Program-made: the position numbers and the translations under genes
In this document: in pieces, positions 1 to 9,528 of the stretch
Layout: every line of letters begins with the position of its first letter
Numbering within the stretch: position 1 is the first letter of the stretch
Virus record (IMG/VR): IMGVR_UViG_3300047548_001279
Span: 1 to 23,864 of that record
DNA from: a virus
Length of the DNA: 23,864 nt
Strand: one strand, 5' to 3'
The notes under the pieces: model-generated
Databases searched by the model: none
What the model saw: the letters and a program-made list of their open reading frames with translations, nothing else
What the model was told of the DNA's origin: nothing

Positions 1-1
1 T

Positions 2-2527
2 TATAATGCAATTGGAAATGGAACTACAATAACTAATTCTATAGGATTTGCCAGAACTGCTGGTGTATCTACAGTATCTGGATACGCAACTACTGCTGGT
101 ATTTCGACTTTTGCTGTAACTGCTGGAGTATCTTCTTATTCTAATATTTCTGGACTGTCTACCACTTCTACATACGCAATAACTGCAGGAATTGCAACTG
201 TTGCTCTTTTTGCTGGAAATTTTTCCTCAGTTCCAGATATTACCGTTGGTGTGGTCACTGCAACATCATATAATGGTTCTGGAGCAAATTTAACAGGAAT
301 TGTTACAAATATTCTTGCTGGTTCAAATGTATCAATAGCAAGAACTGGAGGAAATGTAACTATAAACTCAACTGCACAGAGTGCAGTTTCTACACAATGG
401 ACTACTGTTGCATCTGGAATTGTAACATCATCTAGTGTTGGTATTGGAACAAATGCTCCTGTTAGTGCTTTACAGTTAAATAATGGAACATTTACTATTA
501 CTGGTCAATCCAGTAAAATCCAATTAAATGATGGAGTTCGTATAAATTTAGGTTCTGGTGGACAAACGGATGCCTCAATTTATTATGATGCTGTAGATTT
601 AAGAATAGATACAAGTTCTTCTATTAGAATTGGTAACGGAAATAATAACGTATTTACTGCAGTTGCAGGAGAAGGGTCTATTCTCTATTATAATGGATCC
701 AAAAAACTACAAACTCTTCCAAATGGAGTTGCTATATTTGGTGACATTGGAGTTACTGGAATTACAACTACAACAAATTTAAGAGCAAGTGGTGTAATTA
801 CTGCAACAAATTATTATGGAAATGGTTCAACTTTAAGTAATGTTGTAACTTCTCTTGTTGCGGGAAGCAATATAAGTATTTCTACTTCTTTTGGTGCAGT
901 TACATTAAGTGCAAATACAGATTCGGTCTGGAATAGAACTAATACAGGTATTCATACCCTTGGTAATGTTGCGATAGGAACAACAATTGCAACTTCACCT
1001 TTAACTGTCTCTGGAAATTCCACATTTAATGGTTACATTAATGTATCTGGTGGTTCAGTTCTTGCTGGTGTCACTACAATTTCTTCTGGAAGAATAGAAT
1101 TTGGTGCTTCTGATAATATCAGAATTGGTAATTTAAATATGGGTTCTGGGGCAACCAGAAATATTTCCATTGGTGATCAGTCATTATTCAACTTAAGTTC
1201 TGGATTAGGACACAATATAGCAGTTGGTGAATTTACTTTATATGACACTACTAGTGGTCAATTTAATATTGCCCTTGGTGATAGAGCAGGACAGAAAATA
1301 ACAACTGGTAATTATAATGTTATCCTTGGTAATTATGATGGAAATTCTGGAAATCTTGATGTTAGAACTGTATCTAATAGAGTTATAATTGCTGATGGTC
1401 AAGGAAATATTCGTCAGTATATTGACCAGAATGGCAATGTGGGAATTAAGACCACTTTAGTCACCGAAGCACTCACAGTTGCTGGTATTGTCTCTGCAAC
1501 TGGGTTCCATGGAACTTTGAATGCAGGTCAACTTACAGGAACATTACCTGCAATTGATGGTTCAGCACTACTGAATGTCGTTGGAAGTGGTAGTGGAGTT
1601 ATTGTTCAAGATGATAATAGTCCAATTGGAACTGCAGGGACTATTAACTTTGGTTCAAATCTTAGTGTTTCTTTTGCTTCTGGAATTGCTACTGTATCTG
1701 GAAGTGGAATAGCAACTTATTCTACTATTGCTGGAATTGCAACTTATTCTACATCCTCTGGTGTTTCTACTAGTTCAAATTATGCAAATTCAAGTGGTAT
1801 ATCAACATATTCAACAACATCAGGAGTATCGACATACTCAAATTCAAGTGGAATTTCATCTTCATTAATTTCAACTGTAAATATCAATACCAGTGGAATC
1901 ATAACGGCATCATCGTTCTCTGGATCTGGTTCTGGACTAACAAATCTTCCTTCTGGACAACTTACAGGAGCACTACCAGCAATCGATGGTTCTGCACTAC
2001 TTAATGTAACTGCAGCAGGTACTGGTGTTGCAGTTGAAGATAATCAAGTCAATGTTGGTTCTGCAACTACAATTGATTTTGGAACTGGACTTGATGTTAC
2101 ATTCAGTGCAGGAATTGCAACAATCACAGCATCTGGTGGTTCACTACAATCAAGAACTATAGTAACTGGAGTGACTACTTCAATCGTAAATAATGGAATT
2201 GGAAATACTAATATTCCTGGATTTAAATCTTATGCTTTGATGAAAGTTGGACTTTCTACTGCAGGATGGTTAAGACTATATACTGATAGTACATCAAGAG
2301 AAAATGATTCCAATAGAAGTGTTGGAACCGATCCACTGCCTGGAAGTGGAGTGATTGCTGAGGTCATCACCACTGGAATTTCTACCACACAAATTATATC
2401 TCCATTTGTTATGGGTGGTAATATGGATAATCCTGAAGATATCATAATTTACGCATCAATTAAAAATTTATCGGGAACTACCCAATCCATTACAGCAGAT
2501 TTAACCATTCTTCAACTGGAGGCATAA
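2..2527 (+). CDS. Tail-fibre-like virion protein, 5' partial (841 residues visible)
   Basis: The reading frame is open from base 2, so the gene begins upstream; the GTG at 251 lies inside a repeat and is not the real start. The visible N-terminal part is low-complexity repeats of the type YATTAGIST and TAGVSSYSN, followed by repeated GxxTATxYxGxG units typical of trimeric marine phage fibres. Visible residues about 387-451 carry NIAVGEFTLYDTTSG and NIALGDRAG repeats, resembling the beta-roll of YadA-type heads and phage fibres. Two 61-residue modules starting GQLTG(T/A)LPAIDGSALLNV occur in tandem order. Residues about 715-841 form a compact C-terminal domain (YALMKVGLSTAGWLRLYTDS, GSGVIAEVITTG, ending LTILQLEA) that is common at the tips of phage fibres. 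No transmembrane segment or enzyme motif is seen. Role as a host-contacting adhesin is inferred. It ends 6 bases before the next gene. Confidence 0.85.
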   Translation, partial: YNAIGNGTTITNSIGFARTAGVSTVSGYATTAGISTFAVTAGVSSYSNISGLSTTSTYAITAGIATVALFAGNFSSVPDITVGVVTATSYNGSGANLTGIVTNILAGSNVSIARTGGNVTINSTAQSAVSTQWTTVASGIVTSSSVGIGTNAPVSALQLNNGTFTITGQSSKIQLNDGVRINLGSGGQTDASIYYDAVDLRIDTSSSIRIGNGNNNVFTAVAGEGSILYYNGSKKLQTLPNGVAIFGDIGVTGITTTTNLRASGVITATNYYGNGSTLSNVVTSLVAGSNISISTSFGAVTLSANTDSVWNRTNTGIHTLGNVAIGTTIATSPLTVSGNSTFNGYINVSGGSVLAGVTTISSGRIEFGASDNIRIGNLNMGSGATRNISIGDQSLFNLSSGLGHNIAVGEFTLYDTTSGQFNIALGDRAGQKITTGNYNVILGNYDGNSGNLDVRTVSNRVIIADGQGNIRQYIDQNGNVGIKTTLVTEALTVAGIVSATGFHGTLNAGQLTGTLPAIDGSALLNVVGSGSGVIVQDDNSPIGTAGTINFGSNLSVSFASGIATVSGSGIATYSTIAGIATYSTSSGVSTSSNYANSSGISTYSTTSGVSTYSNSSGISSSLISTVNINTSGIITASSFSGSGSGLTNLPSGQLTGALPAIDGSALLNVTAAGTGVAVEDNQVNVGSATTIDFGTGLDVTFSAGIATITASGGSLQSRTIVTGVTTSIVNNGIGNTNIPGFKSYALMKVGLSTAGWLRLYTDSTSRENDSNRSVGTDPLPGSGVIAEVITTGISTTQIISPFVMGGNMDNPEDIIIYASIKNLSGTTQSITADLTILQLEA
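1526..1708 (+). repeat. Internal 61-codon module, copy 1
   Basis: It begins GQLTGTLPAIDGSALLNV and ends SGIATVSGSG in the fibre frame. It aligns without gaps to the second copy 429 bases downstream. The unit reads as a beta-rich stalk segment. Confidence 0.8.
1955..2137 (+). repeat. Internal 61-codon module, copy 2
   Basis: It begins GQLTGALPAIDGSALLNV and ends AGIATITASG. The first 18 residues are nearly identical to copy 1. The rest keeps the pattern (VEDN for VQDD, IDFGTGLDVTF for INFGSNLSVSF) but has diverged, so the duplication is not recent. Confidence 0.8.
2518..2522 (+). promoter_or_regulatory. Shine-Dalgarno site for the 2534 gene
   Basis: GGAGG sits in the last codons of the upstream fibre gene, 11 bases before the ATG at 2534. 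It is one of the few clear ribosome-binding sites in the window, and its position inside the previous gene suggests coupled translation. Confidence 0.6.
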
Positions 2528-2533
2528 GTTTAA

Positions 2534-4420
2534 ATGGCAATTACAACTACAACAATTTCCGTAAATCCTGGATGGGCATCCAGTAGTTTAGTTAATCAAT
2601 TAGAAAGTGCTTTTGAATGGTTGGGTCTCCATGGTGAGACTGATAGTGGCCTTGTTGTTGGTGTTACAACATTCACTTCTAATATTGGAGGAACGGTTGG
2701 GACCATAGGTGATGATTATTATGATGTTCCCACAACATCATTAACTGGAATTGGAACAGGTCTTACATTAGATATTTTTAGAAGTTCTGGAATTATTGAT
2801 ACCATTTTTGTAAATAGACCAGGATATGGATACACTGGAGGAGAAATTGTAACAGTATCTGCAGCAGATATTGGTGGTGCAGCAAATGGTGCTGTTAATT
2901 TTCAAGTTAAAGTAGCAATAGCAGCAACAGTAACGGGAAGTGTTTCATATGCATCCACGATTGTTTCTCGTAATGGTAGTTTTGATTGGGTTATAAATGG
3001 AACAGATAGAAATGGTAATGTTGGTGGAGGAAACACAACTATTACAATTAAAGAAGGAGATACATTAATATTAACTAATAGTTATGGTTATACAGTAGGT
3101 ATTTCAAAAACAACTAATCCTGGATATGCTTATGCATATCACTCTCTTGCATTTAATGCACCATATAATATTGGTAGTGGTTCTAATTTAACATGGTCAC
3201 CCCTTCCTGGTCAGGCAGGAACGTATTATATTAAAGATAATACTAATGCTAGTCAAAATGGAGGTACTATTGTTGTTCTTCCCGCAGACTCTGGGGACAT
3301 AAATCCAATTGGATATGGAACAACAAGTTCATTCTATTATAAACAACTTTCATCAAGTGGATACAATAGTGGTTCTATATTAAAACAAACAATAAATCCA
3401 AATAAAAAATATGGAACAACATATAGAATGTTTTTATTCCATGATGATTATAATTTAATTTTAGGTGCAGGAAGTGGATTCCACCCATATGCTGCTGGAT
3501 CTTTAAATTTTGGTGCAATGTCTTATTCTAGAAGATGGGTCGGAGCAGAAAAACTTGACCACTCAAGAAGACCAACAGCAGATCCTTATAGTAGTTTTGA
3601 AGATCTTGATAGATTGAAAAGATATTCATCTCAAAATGGAGCTAGTCAGAATAAAATAATTACTGGTTCAAATACTGGATACAAATTAGATTTAAACATT
3701 TATCGTTCAAGTCTTGATCCATCCTTTTCAGTATTATCATATAAAGCACCAACTCTTTCTAGTCAAAAAATTTCAGATAATACTTATGGAACTTTTATTT
3801 TACACAACTTTGAAAATCCAAACTTATGGGACTTGGATGAGTTATTCATAAGTGGTTTTACTCAAATTCTCCCAGGTCCTTCTGGGTCAGGAAATTTCAG
3901 ACCAAGTATAACTTTTAGGACTTGGAATGCGGGAAATGTAAACACAGATTATTCTAGTGACCATTCAAAAAGAGCAGCAGAATTTGGATATTCTACATTA
4001 AATGCTTCTACTTATGCAAACATTTATACTGAGGATTTCTATGTTTCTACTGCAGCATATAATCCAGGTGAATATTATTATTCTACTAATAGTTCATCTA
4101 AAAGAATTTATTATAGAAGTTCTTCACAAACACCAGAAAGAGGAAATGGTGGATATAATGGAAATAAATCTATATCCTCTAATGCAGATTTTAATGCTGT
4201 AATTAAAGGAATACCGATAAATGGACAATTGGTTCCAGTTCCATATTATATTCCTGATGATTTTGTTTTGATTGAATTTTCTTATAATTTGCCAGGTGTA
4301 AATATTCAACAAAATGATACTGTTACAGTAAGTCCATCTGAAGTTTACAAAGTAATTAATGGTTCTTACATTCAGACACAAAGGACAAGTGGCATTTTAT
4401 TCTGTGCGAGGGTAATCTGA
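2534..4420 (+). CDS. Virion structural protein with cupredoxin-like segment (628 aa)
   Basis: No enzyme motif is visible. The N-terminus (residues 1-30, NPGWASSSLVNQLESAFEWLG) is followed by one copy of the short GxGY module (residues about 93-109, NRPGYGYTGGEIVTVS) found in three later genes. Residues about 167-251 read as a cupredoxin-like beta sandwich (ITIKEGDTLILTN, then AGTYYIKDN and GGTIVVLP), but the copper-binding Cys, His and Met are absent. The remaining about 370 residues are rich in Tyr, Ser and Asn and end with a beta-rich stretch (DDFVLIEFSYNLPGVNIQQ). This looks like a virion surface or baseplate-associated protein. It has no T4 counterpart that I recognise. Its stop TGA overlaps the next ATG by one base (TGATG). 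Confidence 0.8.
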   Translation: MAITTTTISVNPGWASSSLVNQLESAFEWLGLHGETDSGLVVGVTTFTSNIGGTVGTIGDDYYDVPTTSLTGIGTGLTLDIFRSSGIIDTIFVNRPGYGYTGGEIVTVSAADIGGAANGAVNFQVKVAIAATVTGSVSYASTIVSRNGSFDWVINGTDRNGNVGGGNTTITIKEGDTLILTNSYGYTVGISKTTNPGYAYAYHSLAFNAPYNIGSGSNLTWSPLPGQAGTYYIKDNTNASQNGGTIVVLPADSGDINPIGYGTTSSFYYKQLSSSGYNSGSILKQTINPNKKYGTTYRMFLFHDDYNLILGAGSGFHPYAAGSLNFGAMSYSRRWVGAEKLDHSRRPTADPYSSFEDLDRLKRYSSQNGASQNKIITGSNTGYKLDLNIYRSSLDPSFSVLSYKAPTLSSQKISDNTYGTFILHNFENPNLWDLDELFISGFTQILPGPSGSGNFRPSITFRTWNAGNVNTDYSSDHSKRAAEFGYSTLNASTYANIYTEDFYVSTAAYNPGEYYYSTNSSSKRIYYRSSSQTPERGNGGYNGNKSISSNADFNAVIKGIPINGQLVPVPYYIPDDFVLIEFSYNLPGVNIQQNDTVTVSPSEVYKVINGSYIQTQRTSGILFCARVI

Positions 4421-4650
4421 TGCCTAATTTCACTTTTATTTCACTGGAATCTCAAGTTTCTGGAACAGATGCAAATATTGAATATTCTTTTGATTCAGCA
4501 ACAACTCCATTTGTAATTCCAGAAACAAATGGAACAATTTCTATTGGTAATCTTTCATTAAGAGATGAAGATAGGTCTTCTCCTGGATATTTGACAGGAA
4601 GAAGACCAGCAAAAGGACAATTATTCCCCCGTGGTGTATATAACAAGTAA
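4420..4650 (+). CDS. Small conserved-type structural protein (76 aa)
   Basis: This short gene starts on the last base of the upstream stop (TGATG), so it is probably translated by re-initiation. It ends 6 bases before the next gene, which argues that it is real. The protein reads as beta-rich (PFVIPETNGTISIGNLSLRD) and ends with a basic, proline-containing tail (TGRRPAKGQLFPRGVYNK). It has no signal peptide, membrane segment or coiled coil. Its lack of low-complexity repeats sets it apart from its neighbours. Function is unknown; a small capping or linking piece of the baseplate is a guess from position. Confidence 0.65.
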   Translation: MPNFTFISLESQVSGTDANIEYSFDSATTPFVIPETNGTISIGNLSLRDEDRSSPGYLTGRRPAKGQLFPRGVYNK

Positions 4651-4656
4651 AATAAT

Positions 4657-7600
4657 ATGTCAACAAGAGAAGTTCCAGGATCGGGTGCTGTATTAATACC
4701 CAATTTTAATTCAGAGTATGGTGTCTCATCATTCGATGTTATATCTGGTGGAACTGGATATGCATCTACTGACCCACCAAAAATAGAAGTACTTGGTACT
4801 AAAACACCTTTAGTTGAAGGTCTTTTCTATCCAGTAATTGTTGGTGGATCCATAAGAAGAATTGCAATTTTAAATCCTGGTTCTGGATATTTTCCAACGA
4901 CTGAAGATTTGGGAACTAAAGTAGGTATTGCAACAACTTCATATGTTGAAAGTTCTTTGATTGTTAGAAAAGGTCCAGATAGTTCCCCATATCTATCAGT
5001 TGCATCAACCGAATCTTCAATTATTATGCAAGTTGAAGGTGGAAATGGAACTTCTATTTTTGAAAATGGTTATAATGTTGCTATTTCAACAACTATTGTA
5101 GGTACTTCTGCATCTATAACTCCTGACCTCTCTTTAAATCAAAATAGATTTTATGGATTTTTTGATCCATTTCCAGCATATTCCACAAGTGGAGTAGGAA
5201 CTCAAGCAAAATTTAGTGTTTTTATTGTTTATAATTCATCAACTGGATATCCAATCTCAACTTCTTTAGTCTTAAGAGAAGGTGGAAGAGGATATGCAGT
5301 TGGTGATACAGTTTCAATCTCTGGAACTTTTATGAATGGTACAAGTCCAACAAATGACCTATCATTCACAGTTTCTTCTGTAGCAAATACAAGAATAGTT
5401 GGACAAGCAAATAGTACATATTCAAATTTACCAAGTTCTACAATAGTTGGACTTGGAAGTGGTGCCACTTTTAATGTAACAAGAAATACATTTGGTGATA
5501 TTTCTTCTATTATTGTTCAAAATGGTGGCGTTGGTTATGCCCTTACAGATAAACTTAAAATTTCTGGTTCATTAGTTGGAGGTGTAACTCCAGCAGATGA
5601 CTTATATTTGACTCCTAAAGTTTTAGGGACCGATAAATTACCATCAACATTATATGTAACAAAAATAGATAATGACAATTATAAAGTTTCTGGATTATCA
5701 ACTTCTAATGAATTAAATATTACTTCATATGGAACTGGTCCACAATCCTTTACATTTGATAACCCAAATGCAAGTGCAATTATTTCCGTCGATAATATAA
5801 TTCAAAGTCCATTATACAAGAGAGACTTATCACCATCACTAACATCTTCAGTAGGTGTCACTACAGATGTCATTTATCTCTCTGGAATTTCTTCAATAAC
5901 TTCATTAGATACTCTCCAAATTGATTCAGAGTATATGAGAATTAATACCATTGGTATTGGTTCGACTAATGCATTTAATGTAACAAGGGGATACTTGGGG
6001 TCAAGAGTTGGTTATCATACTGTTGGAGCAGCAATTACAGTACTTAGAGGTGATTTTAATATATCTAAAGATGAAATACATTTTACCACTGCACCATATG
6101 GACCAACTGGATATGAAGGGTTAAAGGTAAATTCTTCATTTACTGGAAGAGCATTTACAAGAAGGTTTGACCCAGGAACTCCAAATGATAAAAACTTAAT
6201 TTTTGATGATATTTCTACAAAGTTTGTTGGTGCTTCTTCCACTGAATTTTTCCTCCAGAATTATGGAAATGATATAGTCGGAATTTATACAAATACAAAC
6301 ACAGTTTTGACTAGTTCAATTGATGTTAATAATAATCCAATAGTATTAATCAACAATGTTCCACAAATATCAAATACCGATTTTGTAGTTGATAATCCAG
6401 GAAAGAATAGAATAAGATTTTTAACTGGAACACCAGGAGCAGGAAAAATTGTTAGAACTGGGATTAGTACTGGTTATGGTTATCAACCATTGGTCGGTGC
6501 AGGGGCATCAGTAACTGTTTCTGCAGCAGGAACAATATCTGCAGTAACAGTTAGAGGATTTGGAAGTGGATACAGAACTCCTCCAAAAATTCAAATTTTA
6601 TCAAATGTTGGTTCTGGAGCATCACTATCTGCAACTATTGGAACTGGTGGAACTATAACTTCAATTTCAATCGTAAATGCTGGAAGTGGATATACTTCAT
6701 CACCACCACCAAGGGTTTTAATCGGCATACCAACATCATATAGTGATTTGCCTCTTGAGTATATTTCTGGAAGTTCTGGAAATGGAATTGGTGCTAAAGC
6801 ATCGGTTGTTGTTGGAAATCAAGGAAATATTATTGGATTTGATATTGAAGATCCTGGTCTTTATTACAAAGTTGGAGATATACTAAAAGTTTCTGGAATC
6901 ACAACTAATCCAAATATAGGAATTGGATTTAGTGAATTTAGAATAACTGTAGAAGAAACACTAACAGATAAATTTAGTGGATTCTATCCAGGTCAATTTA
7001 TTCAGTTTGATGACATATCTCAGTATTTTACAGGGACAAAGAAGAAATTTACTTTAACTGTTTCTCAAGGTGGAACTACAGAAGTATTAAGTTTAAAATC
7101 AGACCCAAGCACAGATATTAAGATTGAATATAATTTATTTGTTTACCTGAATGATATTCTGCAAGAACCAATAAAAGCATATACATTTAATGGTTCCAGA
7201 ATAACATTTACAGAAGCACCTAAAGAAAATTCAAAATGCACAATATTGTTCTTTAGAGGTTCCGACTTAGACGTTGAACAAATTGACCCACCAAAAACAA
7301 TTAAAGAAGGAGATTCTGTACAAATTGGTGAGAATATTTTAGATCCAGCAGATAGACCACAATTCGAAAGAGTTGTTAAGAAAATAATATCTTCTGATTC
7401 CTTAGATACATTTACTTATGACAGTATTGGAATTAATACTGATGTCACAAAGGAAAGACCTCTAAGGTGGATGAAGCAGACTGTAGATAAAATTATAAAT
7501 GGTGTTCTTTATTCAAAATCAAGACCAGATTTGAAGGCAAGAATTTCTCCAAACACTAAACTAATTAATAATGTTTTTGCTGAAGATGAAGCACTATATG

Positions 7601-9498
7601 TAAATAATGCTTTCCCACTATTCAACGAAGTTGATGGTCTTAGTGAAAACCTGAGAGATGTACATATTGTAGATGTCAATGATATACAACCAGCAATTTC
7701 TACTGCGATAGTTTCTTCCGCATCAACAATTTCGAGTTTGAACATTTCCTATGCTGGAACAGGATACAACACATTAACAAATCCTGTTGTTGCTATTTCT
7801 TCTGCATTCATAAAGATGAAGGATCCAATTTATAATTGGAAAGGAACAAATAATGGAATATCAAGTTCATATACACTTAATAAAATTGCAATAGGAAAAC
7901 CAATTATTTCTGTTGGTTCAAGTGGTATAGTTGCAATTTCAACAAATGGTTTGGAGTGGAATCAATCATTTATTGGTTATGGTCAAACCATATCTTTCAA
8001 TTCTGTTGCTGTTGCAGAAACAAGTCGTTATTATGCAGTTGGACAGTTTGCAAAAGTAGTTACTGCCACTGGGATTAATACTACACTATCTCCTTGGTCT
8101 GAACTTAAATTATTGGAAGAGACAGTTGTTATTGGATTACCAGATCCAATAATTAATTTTTCTACCTACTATGGCACATTTAATGATGTTGCATATTCTT
8201 CATTGAGAAGAACTGTAGTTGCAGTTGGAGATGGGACAGGATTATTTACTGGTGTTGGCATAGGAACTACTGCATTATATAAGAGAAATCCTCCTGCATT
8301 TGTTAATTTAAATAGTGTGGCAACAAATAATGCGAGATTTGTTGTTGTTGGTGATGGTGGAATAATTTTACATTCCACTGATGGAAATATTTGGGATAGA
8401 ATAGTACAATTACCTACTACTAGAAATTTTGAAAAGGTCATTTGGACTGGAACAAAATTTGTTGCAGTTGGGCAAAATGGAACAATATTTGTTTCTTCTG
8501 CAGGAAACACAAATTGGACAAGAATAGTTCCAAATATTTCTGATGATATTCTAAACATCAAGTATGAGTATGGAATTTATGTTGCATTAACTTCTGCAAA
8601 TAAATTGATGTTCTCTTTAGATTTATCTTATTGGACAGAAAGAGATACAAAACAAAGCAATGTTGTTAAAGATTTGGCATTTATTCCTGCTCCACCTCCT
8701 CCAGAGTTAAGACTTCCTGGACCAATAATTGCAGAGGAAGGTAGATATTTACTAGTTGGGACTGCTGGAACTACAATGTATGCTGAACCAATTTATAATA
8801 GAGCAACTGCAACTTCTACTGTAACAAATGGAACTGTTTCCAACGTTAATATTGTAAATCCTGGTTTTGGTTATTCTCAATCATCTCCTCCTCCAGTTAT
8901 CATTGAGGGAGATAATATTACAACTGAAAAGATATATTCAATTAAAGCAAAAGGTGATTTTGGAATTATTAAATACGTAGGAGTTGGAGCAACTCATATT
9001 GATTTTGTGTTACAGAGTGAACAATATGATAATGTTTCATTAGGAATCGGTTATTCTTCACTTAACACATTTGGGGTAACAAATAGTCAATTAGAAGTAG
9101 GTGATTATTTTGTAATTTTTGATAGCAATTCTACTGTTGGTCATGCTTTAACTGGTATAACAACTTCAATAGGAGGAATGAATAATTATCCAGCATCTAA
9201 AGTTGGAACTGCAACTTCTTTCCTTGATGGTGTTTATAGAGTTGGTGCTGTAAGTCCTTCTGTTTCTGGAATAGTGACCGTAAGATGCTACTTTGCACCA
9301 GGTCCAGGAAATATTGCAATTCAGGTTAATACTAATACTAATGAAAATGGAGTATACGGTAAGTACACTTGGGGCAAGATTTATGATTTCCAAAATAGAA
9401 CTAGATTTAATCCAGAAAACTTCTTTGTAAACACAAATAATGGATTAGTTGGATTGTCAACTGCTCCAGATGTATACAGAACTCGTGGACTGAAATAG
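4657..9498 (+). CDS. Large mosaic baseplate-type structural protein (1613 aa)
   Basis: The protein is a string of small domains. Nine GxGY modules (such as GGTGYASTDPPKIEVLG and NAGSGYTSSPPPRVLI) are spread from the N-terminus to about residue 1416. Residues about 399-467 hold a TRG/YH domain (IDSEYMRI, NVTRGYLGS, GYHTVG), also present in the 2516-residue protein. Residues about 517-601 and 785-870 are two copies of a domain with the signature D-D-I-S-x-x-(F/Y)-x-G, also present in the 235-residue protein. Residues about 1079-1328 carry repeated (A/V)VG.GG.I..S.DG..W patterns, as in BNR or Ycf48-like beta-propellers. It lies directly upstream of gp8, where T4 has gp7, but I do not see the C-terminal region of T4 gp7, so I do not assign that symbol. 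It is probably a baseplate wedge or peripheral protein. No clear Shine-Dalgarno site precedes the ATG. Confidence 0.8.
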   Translation: MSTREVPGSGAVLIPNFNSEYGVSSFDVISGGTGYASTDPPKIEVLGTKTPLVEGLFYPVIVGGSIRRIAILNPGSGYFPTTEDLGTKVGIATTSYVESSLIVRKGPDSSPYLSVASTESSIIMQVEGGNGTSIFENGYNVAISTTIVGTSASITPDLSLNQNRFYGFFDPFPAYSTSGVGTQAKFSVFIVYNSSTGYPISTSLVLREGGRGYAVGDTVSISGTFMNGTSPTNDLSFTVSSVANTRIVGQANSTYSNLPSSTIVGLGSGATFNVTRNTFGDISSIIVQNGGVGYALTDKLKISGSLVGGVTPADDLYLTPKVLGTDKLPSTLYVTKIDNDNYKVSGLSTSNELNITSYGTGPQSFTFDNPNASAIISVDNIIQSPLYKRDLSPSLTSSVGVTTDVIYLSGISSITSLDTLQIDSEYMRINTIGIGSTNAFNVTRGYLGSRVGYHTVGAAITVLRGDFNISKDEIHFTTAPYGPTGYEGLKVNSSFTGRAFTRRFDPGTPNDKNLIFDDISTKFVGASSTEFFLQNYGNDIVGIYTNTNTVLTSSIDVNNNPIVLINNVPQISNTDFVVDNPGKNRIRFLTGTPGAGKIVRTGISTGYGYQPLVGAGASVTVSAAGTISAVTVRGFGSGYRTPPKIQILSNVGSGASLSATIGTGGTITSISIVNAGSGYTSSPPPRVLIGIPTSYSDLPLEYISGSSGNGIGAKASVVVGNQGNIIGFDIEDPGLYYKVGDILKVSGITTNPNIGIGFSEFRITVEETLTDKFSGFYPGQFIQFDDISQYFTGTKKKFTLTVSQGGTTEVLSLKSDPSTDIKIEYNLFVYLNDILQEPIKAYTFNGSRITFTEAPKENSKCTILFFRGSDLDVEQIDPPKTIKEGDSVQIGENILDPADRPQFERVVKKIISSDSLDTFTYDSIGINTDVTKERPLRWMKQTVDKIINGVLYSKSRPDLKARISPNTKLINNVFAEDEALYVNNAFPLFNEVDGLSENLRDVHIVDVNDIQPAISTAIVSSASTISSLNISYAGTGYNTLTNPVVAISSAFIKMKDPIYNWKGTNNGISSSYTLNKIAIGKPIISVGSSGIVAISTNGLEWNQSFIGYGQTISFNSVAVAETSRYYAVGQFAKVVTATGINTTLSPWSELKLLEETVVIGLPDPIINFSTYYGTFNDVAYSSLRRTVVAVGDGTGLFTGVGIGTTALYKRNPPAFVNLNSVATNNARFVVVGDGGIILHSTDGNIWDRIVQLPTTRNFEKVIWTGTKFVAVGQNGTIFVSSAGNTNWTRIVPNISDDILNIKYEYGIYVALTSANKLMFSLDLSYWTERDTKQSNVVKDLAFIPAPPPPELRLPGPIIAEEGRYLLVGTAGTTMYAEPIYNRATATSTVTNGTVSNVNIVNPGFGYSQSSPPPVIIEGDNITTEKIYSIKAKGDFGIIKYVGVGATHIDFVLQSEQYDNVSLGIGYSSLNTFGVTNSQLEVGDYFVIFDSNSTVGHALTGITTSIGGMNNYPASKVGTATSFLDGVYRVGAVSPSVSGIVTVRCYFAPGPGNIAIQVNTNTNENGVYGKYTWGKIYDFQNRTRFNPENFFVNTNNGLVGLSTAPDVYRTRGLK

Positions 9499-9500
9499 AA

Positions 9501-9508
9501 CTAAATAA
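9501..9508 (+). promoter_or_regulatory. Possible degenerate late-promoter motif before gp8
   Basis: CTAAATAA lies in the 30-base gap between the 1613-residue gene and gp8, about 21 bases before the ATG. It differs from the T4-type NATAAATA consensus and the surroundings are AT-rich, so it may be chance. Confidence 0.2.
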
Positions 9509-9528
9509 AGAAAAAACGGTTGTATAAA

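Noticed and set aside
251-253. GTG at 251 as the start of the left fibre gene
   Set aside because: The frame is open back to base 2 and encodes the same repeats before 251, so the gene begins outside the window.
4002-4381. Small reading frames on both strands at 4002-4202 and 4124-4381
   Set aside because: They overlap the Tyr/Ser/Asn-rich end of the 628-residue gene, lack ribosome sites and are Ile/Leu-rich by composition.
8169-8561. 130-residue minus-strand reading frame
   Set aside because: It mirrors the propeller segment of the 1613-residue gene. The same applies to 15681-16070 and other minus-strand frames; none has a start context or recognisable protein pattern.
7891-8640. A photosystem assembly gene of Ycf48 type captured from a cyanobacterial host
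   Set aside because: The similarity is to a common propeller repeat only; the segment is embedded in a 1613-residue virion protein and has no separate start, so it is not an auxiliary metabolic gene.
9520-9522. TTG at 9520 as the start of gp8
   Set aside because: The ATG at 9529 gives the usual MPAIITEQFR start of the marine family; the TTG adds only three residues and has no ribosome site.
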